Below are positions 55,901 to 64,000 of a DNA stretch of 64,000 nucleotides, one piece after another (within the stretch, counting starts at the first letter, position 1; each line of letters begins with the position of its first letter). Below the pieces are notes generated by a model. It was not told where the DNA came from, ran no database searches, and worked only from the letters and a program-made list of their open reading frames with translations. The DNA is from Pisaster brevispinus. Its lineage: Eukaryota; Echinodermata; Asteroidea; Forcipulatida; Asteriidae. Position numbers and translations under genes: made by a program. Location of the stretch: the NCBI GenBank assembly GCA_023634235.1, contig JAMKCF010000003.1, forward strand, positions 15,842,742 through 15,906,741, written 5' to 3'.

Positions 55901-58900
55901 CATCCACTGTGGTTTGAATGATAGTTAAACCAGCCTGCAACATGATAGCATGTGGTGAATTCATCTACACAGTACACAGTCAACCCTCCTACTGTCTGAC
56001 CATTCATTGTCATCCCATGTGGTTTGAATGATAGTTAAACCAGCCTGCAATATGATAGCATGTGGTGAATTCATCTACACAGTGCAGAGACATTTTTGTG
56101 CACAGTTGTGCATCCATGTACAATCAGTGCAGTTGAATGGTCAATCAGTCCACCATACTAAATTAAAATGTTCAGGATCAGGTCAATTTCTCAAGGGTAT
56201 TATTATTTTTTGTTCTTTTGTGGCCCCAGCACAAGGGGGAGTCAACCTCTTCCATTCTTCATGCCCTTCGATCACACCTGCTCGACCAGCTCACAGCCCT
56301 CTGCCCCTCTGAAGAGTTTCATGGCAACCTCCCTGAGAGACAAGTGGTACAGGCTAGTGCTGTGATGAGATTGTACTGTTCGCTGAAGGGAATTGCCGGT
56401 CTCAAGTGAGTTGCTTTTTTTGATCTTTGTGGACTTATTTATTGGTGTATCTGCTTCCAAGTGTTCTCAGTAGAATTAAATAGCCATCACATGGAGACAA
56501 AAACACTCATTGTATTTAAACCATGGAAATAGAACACCAAGAATCTGAAGCTCAATTTGTCTTCTGTGTCTACTGTGCTCGCCCTCTATGTCAGCTGTGC
56601 ACATAGAGTATCAATACCACATGACATGCCTGTATGGCAAAATGAACCAGATCAACCAATGGGAAAGCTCAAAATTGCCATACAGATAAAAATGGCAGCA
56701 CGCAGGAAGTGCCTCAAAGCAGACGCACACAGATAACTACACGTAACATTCTCCAGTTTCTATACCTATGATTCAGACCCACAGTTCTTTAAAATGTTAC
56801 ACCAGGGTCATTGAGAGGGCCTCATCTTTGAGACTGAGACCAGAGAAAGACCAAGGGGGATTCAGAGGATGAAGTTCCCTAGACAAAGTGACATCCAGAT
56901 CAACCTCCACTGTTCTTGAATTTTGATGATACTGTATTCTCGTTGTTTCAGAACAGTATATTCTTCTCCTGAAGATGAGCAGAGCATACTGTTCAAAACG
57001 TTGAGACCACGACAGCTCTTCTCAGAGCCAACACTCCTCCCTAAGGGAGATTCACACATGGTTGTACCCGCAAGTTTACGAGTAACAATTACTTCTGATA
57101 ATCTTTTGCACCAGGTTTAGTGATGAGGAGGCGCAGCAGCTGTTACGTCTACTGAGCAGCCACCCTCCGTCCACTCCATCTGGCATCAGGTTCATCTGTC
57201 TGGGGCTGTGCATGCTGATTGCTTGCCCATCTCTCATCAGACACTTCAAGTAATCAAGCACAAGTTGTTAAATTTGGGTGTGGTGTGGGGATGTTTGGTT
57301 TGGTTTATTTTCCACTCAACGCATTATCATGTTTATAGAAGACAAATTTAATAAGCACAAAAAACGTTATTCTTACCATAATAAGACATAAGAAACATTA
57401 TTAATCTCCCAAATGAAGAAATTACTTTGCTCTCACAAGTTTAAAAACACTACAAAGACTAAGGTTACCAGCCAAAATACTGTGTAACATGTACAATATA
57501 TGACTAGTATCCTGCTCATTTTTGCTTAGCAGCAAATTGTTCAGCAATGTTTTCTACTGAGGCAGTTGCTTAATTGATTAGTATAGGGCACAATCAACTC
57601 TAGTACTTTGCAGTGAATTTCTTACGAAAAAGTTGTGCCACCCCCACAGTAAAATCTTTGAATTTAACGAAAATATCTAATTTGATTCTGATTTTTCTGA
57701 TTATTTTCTCTCCTTAGCCAAGATGATGAAGCAGTTGTTATTCAATGGCTAAACTGGCTGGTCAAGGAAGGGTCCCGCTTTGAAAGGTAATGCCCCAAGC
57801 CAATATATGCTTACATGGCTTAGCGTTAAAAGTAAGGGATACTTAGTAACAAAGGATGCTTTGTAACTAAAACAAGAACATACCATTGGCTCTTCGGAGA
57901 ACAGTCTTTGATCAGTGTATGCTACTATCAATGATCTATGGGGCAGAAATATGTACAACAAAACAGATTAAAGCACAAACTTTGTACAACACAAAGAGCA
58001 ATGGAAAGACAAATGCTTCACATCTCAATCAGAGACAGGGTAACACGTGCAGTAATATGAGAGAAAACTGGAGTTACAGACAACATTAGGAAAATAAAAC
58101 ATGCCAAATGGAGATAGGCTTGGCACACTGCGCGAAGAACAGACAACAGTTGGACAACAAGAATAGGGAAAAGGAGACGGAGGTAGACAGACAAGAAGAT
58201 GGAGGGATGCCGTAAGATGGACAAGAACAGCATGGAGTAGAGAGGAATGGCATTTTTATGAAGAGGGCTGCATGATGAACACAGCCCTGGTTCGAAAATC
58301 CACAAGAGCGTAGGGCTGGTAGCTCACAATATTTACTGGACTAGAAAATTTTCAATTAGACTTGCGTTTAACTTTTTAAAAATTTAAACAAGCAGAAAGA
58401 CATGTAAGAGAAGATTTATCTCATTTGTATTTATGGCTATTAATTGTACTTCTTTACTCAACAGAACTGAACGGTATTTATCAGACTCAAAGTCAATCTT
58501 TGAACCTAATTTGTTACTGTTCAAGATATCACACAGTGAGGTACATGTATTGTTATTCAATTGAAAAACACCAGACCACCGGACTAGTCCGGTCATGAGT
58601 TTTCTGGCCCGACTCTAAAACCACTGGCCTCATGCCTGGAGAGTAGAAATCAAGCCCTGACAACCTGACAATTACATTGGCATATTTAAATTTTGTTATT
58701 CTCCCCCTATGTTACAGAGAGAGTGGAATAAGTGCATCGTTCAGTGAGATGCTGTTACTGATGGCTAGTCACTTCCACTCCAATCAGGTTCATGCCATCA
58801 TTGATTTAGTCTGCTCTACCCTAGGAATGAAGGTAATGGACCTATTTTTTTCAAAGGGATAGAGCATCATGGGTATTTGGAAGAGTACATTCTGAGCCTC

Positions 58901-61900
58901 TAGTTTTCGATAACCAAGCTGTGAAAATGTTTTTATCACAAACATTGTTTGAGATGATGCATGGTTTTATAGCAATTGCTGCAATTGAAACAAGCAACAA
59001 TGGTTTTTGAGGTCTCTAAATGCTGTTCTTTACGAAGGCCTTTGCTAGGGTCAAAAACGTGACAATGTTATCAATTGGCACTGGTATGAACTTTATGATC
59101 AGTGAGCTTTCTAATTCAAACTCATCTAGTTTGTTCTATAATTGCAAACCTCTACTTTGCCTTCAAAATTGCTTTCTGTTCTCACTGAAAGAGGATATAC
59201 AAGTAAATAAATAAATATTCTACATCAAAAAGTTTGATGTTTCCCCAAGCTTGATAAAAATAGCTGCCATATATGTCCAAGGTCAAATCTGCAATGACCG
59301 TGTAGCCTTAGTTTTGTCTTTATGCATGTGCTAGATTTCCCGTTTGTGTCCTCAAATGCACAATTCTTGCACAAAGATGTATATGCTAGACTGTATACCA
59401 TGCTAGAGATGTGGCAGAGGGTGCCCCCAAATGCTCCCATACTTTAACACACTGTTTTCCTTTTGAACAAAAATTTTTGTATATGTGTTTTGTGTTGCAT
59501 TCTTTTAGGCGCCTTGAGAAATCTAAGGGTGGATATGTGGGTATTTCTATTATTATTATTAAGACAACTTCCTGAAAACAAATTTGGAGGATTTTGAGCA
59601 ATACTTAAAAGGTTATATTTTTTATGTCGCTAGATTCCGATCAGACCAAACTCATTGGCCAGGGTCAGGCTGCTGTTCATGCAAGAAGTCTTCACAGAAC
59701 AGGTATCCCTTTTATTGAATGAAGCTGTGCATTGTTTGTTTATTTTCCTTAATGGTAAAACGGAACTTGTGACCTCCGTTTAACCCTTTAACTGTTTCTA
59801 TCGATTCCAATTGGAACAGTAAGCCCACTTGTAAAAGGAGCAGATGTCAACACTCTTTCAAGGATTAAAAATAGAACACGGTAGCCTAGTCTTACAGTCA
59901 CAAGACCACAAACCACAGCGTGGCAGCATAGAATGCAACATGTTTAATTGTAGGGGATTGAAATAATGTTTGCCATTTGTTGGGGATTAAGAAAGAAACA
60001 TTCCAGTCAACACATTGTACACTGTCCACAGATTTAAGAAATACTGTGGTTTTAGAGACCATTCAACGCCCCACCCGAGAAGTCATGAAGAGGGGCTTCA
60101 AGGTCAAATTCAGTTTTTGTGCTGCACTCATTTTCCAATAGATAGAGTCCTTATGAAAACAAGGAAAAAATTACAAAATTGCTTGATTTTCCATTGGTCT
60201 GATTTCCCTTTAAGTGTATCCTAACCCAGACATAAACTTTAATACCGCATATTCCAGTTGAATAACTTGACTCTCTTATGCAGGTTGTAACTGCCCATGC
60301 CGTCACTGTGGCTGTGACCCCTGACCTAAGTGGTTCCATCTCGGGCTATCTACCCATTCACTGTGTCTACAATCTTCTACAGAGCAGAGCCTTTACAAAA
60401 CACAAAGTACCAATCAAGGTAAAATGATCAAAAATGTCTTCAAGACACAAAAGTATACATAGTAAATTTGAGGTTTGGTGTTGTTGGGGGGGGGGGGCTA
60501 AATCTCAGAGAGCTGATTTTACCAATATCAACCAATTTAGGAAGGTTTGTGGTAACACAATATATGTAAAATCTCTCTTTCAGTTTTGAAACTCAGCGTT
60601 TAGTTCAGTACTCTCTGAACCAAACTATTATATATGTAACATATAACTGATATTACAATATCTTTAAGAATGTCGAAGCCCTAAGATGACAGAATACATG
60701 TACTTGCCATTTTCATTCCAGGACTGGATCTTCAAACAGATCTGCCACAGCGCCCCTCCACTCCACTCCCTCTTCCCACCCCTCTTAGAGGCCTACGTAA
60801 CCTCGGTGGTGGTGTCCACCCAGCAGTTTCGGATCGAACCACTCACAGAGAGGGAGATCCTTTCTGTGTTCCAGACATCCAATGTGTCGTTACTGAGGGC
60901 ATCGGTGTGTGAGGAAGGGGGTTTGAGGACGGAAGGGAAGTCAGGATTGACGGCCCAGTTGTTGATGTTATATTACTTATTGTTGTATGAGGATTGTGTG
61001 CTGAGCAACATGAAGATCCTAGGTAAATATGCAATGCTTACCCCGACCTTAATGGTCAAGCCTGCTCTGGCTTTAAATGTCAAGCCTACCCTGGTTTTAA
61101 AGGTCAAGCCTAGCCTAGTTTTAAAGGTCAAGCCTACCCTGGTTTTAAAGGTCAAGCCTACCCTGGTTTTAAAGGTCAAGCATACCCTGGTTGTAAAGGT
61201 CAATTACACCCTGGCTTAAAAGGTCAAGTCTACCCTGGTTTTGCGGGGCCAAGCCTACCCTGGTTGTAAAGGTAAAGCTTAGCTCGTTTTTTTTTAGGGT
61301 CAAGCCTACCCTGGTTTTAAAGGTCAATCCTACCCTGGCTGTAAAGATGTCATTATACAATGTAGGTGATAACCATCCTTTCTCATCTCTGCAGTGATGA
61401 ACAACCAGCGCCCCCAATCCTACTCCAACAAGCTGACCTCTCAGATGCCCATCAAGTACCTCTTGCATGAGGCTCAACGGCAGCAGCCAGCCTACGCCGG
61501 GCTGTACCCCTCCCTCCTGCGCCTCCTGGCCACCCACTACCCTCATCTGTGCCTTGTGGAAGACTGGCTGGGAGAGGAGCTGACTGAAGAAGAGATAAGC
61601 GGTGGCAAGAAGCGGAAGAAGAGGGGTGGGGCTGATGGGGAGACAGGCGTTGCCAAGTGCTCACCGCAACGACTACAAAATGGTACAGCACCTCCAGATG
61701 TTGTGATACTCGTGCATTTTTTTTTTTTTTGGGGGGGTCATCAACCCTTCTTACCTTGGTAACATTCCCCAGGGAGTTGACCAACTATTTCTTCTTCTCT
61801 CGAGTAGTTGCTCATGATTATATATGAGGGCAGCCATTTGTCAGCCAACTTTTTGATACCATTCAACTGCACAGGTTGTGTACTAACTGTGTACTATGTA

Positions 61901-63766
61901 TATTCACCACAGGTATCATATTGTAGGCCGGCACAGTTTATTTTCCATCATTCAAAACCACAGTGGATGGTATTGAGTGGTCAGAAAGTAGGAGGGTTAA
62001 ATGTGTATGGTGTAGATGCATTTACGATGTGATATCAATTTGCAAGCTGGTATAGTTTATCTTTCATTTAAAACCCTAGTTGATGATATTAAAAAGTCTG
62101 ACAGTAGGAGGTTTAATTTAATAGTTGCGATCATCACTGCAGTTGTCGGCTGCATTGAAGAGATTAAAAAATACACAGTATAACACAAAACTTAAAATGA
62201 AAAAAAAAACATCAACAGCTTTCAAGTGTTCAAAACATACTTTACAATTTATGAGTATTGAAAAGAAAGGAATTACAGAAAAAGAAAATGTGGAATTTTA
62301 ATTTCTGCAAAAGGGGGAAGTAATTGTATCCATTATAGAGTCTAAAGTCTCTATTGTAAGTGACAATCATCGTTTGTAACAATCATCAATGATATCAATG
62401 TGGTCTTTCCTTTGTCCAGCCTTGAAACATGCTGTGGATGACCCATCAGAGTCCCTCATCCTACTCCGATACCTCTGCCATCTTGAGCCCCATCACCTCA
62501 TGGACTTTGCTGAGGTACTCGTGGCTAGCCTCCCAGGCCTACTGGAGGAGGGAGTACCCCTTCAGGTGGTCTCACTGGCTGTTAAACTCTGGCGGATGCT
62601 CAACACAGTCATGCTCAGAAGGTACTGAAAATAGAGTCTAGTCCGCTAAGCGTAAAAAAGTCTTGCTTGTGATAAAAGGCCGTCGAAATTTGTTGAGCAT
62701 CTTAAAATGTTCAGTGCTGTTTGCTTCAAAGTCAAATTTGAGGTAACCATTTTTACTTCATTGCTGACAATTTCTTCTCAGGTTGCGTGTGATGACCGTG
62801 AACGCCCTCGTGTGTACAACGCCTGTCGTTGCTTTCACTGAGGAGGACATAACGCTGGATCCTCTCATTGTACTCAGATGTGACCTCAGAGTCTTCAGGT
62901 GAGTTCAGTTATAATGATGAATTATTTGTTACATCGTGCACAAGAATAATTATGTACAAATCTTTGATAAATATTAGACTAATTTACATAATATTTACAT
63001 AAATTAAGTTGTTTGCAGTACTCGCTGCTAAATACAGGATTCAAATTGGTCATGTGTCACTGTATAGGCTTGGTGTTCTAGTGGCCGGGACAATTTTCCT
63101 GAAACTGTTCACTAGACATTTTTGTGTGACTGCTGAATGCTCCACTATTTGATCGGACATGGCTTCTGCCTCTTTCCAAACAGGTGTCCACCAATAATGG
63201 ACATTGTCATGCAGATGCTGACTGCCTACCTGGCCGCCTCTAGGGCCTTCTTGACCTCCCATCTACAGTCCAGTCCCAGCATCATCAGGAGGCCAGAGCA
63301 GGGGCTGACCCCACTGCCGACAAAGCCGGAGCGGGAAGAGCTGAAGAATGCTCTAATATCAGCCCAGGAGAGCACGGCTGTGCAACTGCTCCTGGAGATA
63401 TGCCTTCCGTTTGAGAATGAAAAGGTACGGTGATAAGATTTTACTTTTCTAATGTAATTCTAGTACCAGTGATAATGTACAACTTTCGCCCCTCACTGTT
63501 TTATTATGTATTCCCAAGGCACCTCAAGTTGAATCCGAACCCACAAACTTTAATTTTCTAGAGCAGATTTCCTAGACCACTGAGCTTGTCTGACAACCTC
63601 ATTTGTGTACAATATGACGCTGACTTTGATTTTATCCGGCTGGTCATTTTTTCAGAAAGTAGAGAGCAAACTCAGTGCCCTGCGTGAGGTCCAGTGTCAA
63701 GTCTGTTCCCAGCTGCATCAGATGTTCATTATCGACCCTAACCTTGCCAAGCTTATTCACTTCCAG
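49984..63766 (+). CDS. INTS2: Integrator complex subunit 2 (INTS2), first 18 exons, 3' end beyond window
   Basis: INTS2 is a helical-repeat core subunit of Integrator, which cleaves snRNA and promoter-proximal nascent transcripts. Exons: 49984-50267, 51407-51539, 52430-52529, 53204-53317, 54591-54721, 55050-55223, 56230-56405, 57115-57249, 57718-57786, 58718-58832, 59634-59702, 60284-60418, 60722-61022, 61395-61682, 62420-62621, 62782-62898, 63184-63424, 63656-63766. They total 2895 nt, 965 codons in phase (human INTS2 is about 1204 residues). Recognisable family blocks: LLPCLVRMSLCAPLD, EVVNSIVALLSVDFNALEQDA, LVANVPDSF, NGERQDEES, MNPSQAL, FVSGLLLGSN, DWIFKQIC. Residues near the end of exon 14 are Lys/Arg-rich (KKRKKRGG). 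The C-terminal part lies beyond 64000. The start is the first ATG, and its frame matches the family N-terminus. Confidence 0.97.
50498..50568. repeat. perfect-arm hairpin TAGTTGCGATGATCGTAACC in INTS2 intron 1
   Basis: Thirty-base exact inverted arms beginning TAGTTGCGATGATCGTAACC, with a loop of about 10 bases (CCGACGGTCG). It shares its arm with 41523-41582, so it is dispersed. Confidence 0.9.
50695..50995 (+). mobile_element. SINE family A, near full length, in INTS2 intron 1
   Basis: tRNA-like head GTTGGCGTAGTGGTATC with a GACCCCGCCAGG region in place of the B-box, then the shared body (GTGGATTGGGTGTTCAGTCC, GTCTTCTCTCCATAG) and the tail AAGAATAAATAAATAAAG. Confidence 0.75.
52535..52760. 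repeat. dispersed 'CTGACCATTCAAT' element in INTS2 intron 3
   Basis: AACCCTCCTACTATCTGACC, CATTCAATGTTGTACTCTG, AACTATGCCAGGCTGCAACA. Another fragment follows at 52795-52815, and one at 53615-53820. Confidence 0.55.
53330..53505. repeat. dispersed 'GCCTTGGTGCCCCTTGAAA' repeat in INTS2 intron 4
   Basis: The best single copy of this family here: GGCAATTGCCTCCATTGCCC, TTGCCTTGGTGCCCCTTGAA, GCCTTGGTGCCCTTGCCC and an AGGCCTG end. Confidence 0.6.
54755..54850 (-). mobile_element. SINE family B tail fragment
   Basis: GGTAGTGAAACGAAGGATGC and CTCATAAGTAAATTTAACC match the tail of the copy at 448-770. Head absent. Confidence 0.55.
55421..55606. mobile_element. MITE with GGGCCCAAT-type ends in INTS2 intron 6
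   Basis: Left GGCCAATTTCATAAAGCAGC, right GCTCTATGAAATTGGACCC. The interior matches the other copies (GTGGCTAGTAACC, TAAGCA). Confidence 0.7.
55650..56090. repeat. 110-bp tandem repeat, about four copies, INTS2 intron 6
   Basis: Units begin near 55651, 55761, 55871 and 55981, each with CTGTCTGACCATTCA, TGTGGTTTGAATGATAG, AACCAGCCTGCAA and GCATGTGGTGAATTCATC. The three right-hand copies are nearly identical. The unit derives from a dispersed repeat also seen at 9255, 52535, 53615 and (inverted) 61850. Confidence 0.93.
57885..58310 (+). mobile_element. decayed LINE (RTE/CR1-like) 3' coding fragment
   Basis: A broken reading frame in INTS2 intron 9 contains the signature C-terminal motifs of non-LTR retrotransposon polyproteins: a YGAE-like motif, then QRAMERQML, IRDRV and the KWRWAWHTARR-DNSWTTR stretch. 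Several stops and frame changes interrupt it. No 5' part or poly-A tail was recognised, so it is 5'-truncated. Confidence 0.75.
60722..61022 (+). CDS. INTS2: INTS2 exon 13
   Basis: Exon opening DWIFKQICHSAPP and ending at a phase-1 GTAAAT donor. Its frame stays open through the donor into the following 24-bp minisatellite (to 61219), so intron retention would add a KVKPTLVL-type repeat before a stop. Confidence 0.93.
61046..61345. repeat. 24-bp minisatellite in INTS2 intron 13
   Basis: About a dozen degenerate units of AAAGGTCAAGCCTACCCTGG plus TTTT. The array starts about 25 bp after the exon 13 donor. Confidence 0.95.
61850..62125. repeat. inverted dispersed 'CTGACCATT' element in INTS2 intron 14
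   Basis: GGTATTGAGTGGTCAGAAAG and TAGGAGGGTTAA, followed by a diverged second unit (AAAAAGTCTGACAGTAGGAG), are the reverse complement of the family at 55650-56090. Confidence 0.55.
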
Positions 63767-64000
63767 GTATGATATCTTCTTTTTAATCTGATTTTTCGTT
63801 GTCTCCTTTTACACTTTTTACGGTTGTTTTTGACAGAATTCTTGTCTTTTGTAACTCGAGCTAGGGATTCATTAACAGATTGTACCAGTCGTAAGTTCTC
63901 GAAATTAAAACGGGCTACCCACAAGACGTCCAGACACCTCCCTTACTAACATTTCAAGATAAAACAAGAGATATTGATGTTGTTTAATCATTCTTTGCTA

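Noticed and set aside
59703..60283. INTS2 intron 11 as a second U12 intron (donor GTATCCCTTT)
   Set aside because: The donor has an extra C relative to the consensus and no TCCTTAAC-like branch site lies 10-20 nt from the acceptor, which has a normal pyrimidine tract.
61452..61784. Minus-strand open frame over INTS2 exon 14
   Set aside because: Antisense shadow of a GC-rich conserved exon.

Overview
This is a eukaryotic nuclear window: AT-rich, intron-rich and crowded with short interspersed repeats. Five genes can be reconstructed exon by exon from splice sites, reading phase and protein similarity. They are conserved animal genes. Their sequences (mitochondrial-type selenocysteine thioredoxin reductase, 4E-T, RNF34/RFFL, MED31, INTS2) and the repeat landscape (many palindromic MITEs, tRNA-headed SINEs) suggest an invertebrate deuterostome, most likely an echinoderm. 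The species assignment is inference.

Layout. (1) 855-6923, minus: N-terminal exons of an EIF4ENIF1 (4E-T) homologue running off the left edge, with a possible extra 5' exon ending at 12410. (2) 14013-23423, plus: a complete 17-exon thioredoxin reductase of the TXNRD2 type. It has a mitochondrial presequence, a C-terminal Gly-Cys-Sec-Gly encoded with an in-frame UGA, and a well-formed SECIS element at 24255-24323. One intron (18702-19021) carries the hallmarks of a U12-type intron and follows a 20-nt microexon. (3) 31085-37747, minus: an 8-exon RNF34/RFFL-like E3 ubiquitin ligase (FYVE-like zinc finger, SAP, C-terminal RING). (4) 46835-49799, minus: 4-exon MED31. (5) 49984-63766, plus: the first 18 exons (965 codons) of INTS2, continuing past the right edge. 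MED31 and INTS2 are divergent, with only 184 bp between start codons.

Between and inside the genes lie at least two tRNA-headed SINE families, several MITE families with terminal inverted repeats, two large foldback elements (40199-41005 and 42011-42711, the second nested in another element with an 8-bp target duplication), inverted 'dimer' elements with two tRNA-like heads, tandem arrays (97 bp, 110 bp, 24 bp, 12 bp) and one decayed LINE fragment. No rRNA, functional tRNA gene, CRISPR array or prokaryotic feature was seen.

The genes do not form one pathway. TXNRD is a mitochondrial redox enzyme, 4E-T controls mRNA translation and decay, RNF34/RFFL is a ubiquitin ligase, and MED31 and INTS2 belong to the Mediator and Integrator complexes, which both act on RNA polymerase II. 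The most unusual items are the U12 intron/microexon, the SECIS displaced by a SINE, the two foldback arrays, and MITEs that carry YY1-like motifs near gene starts.
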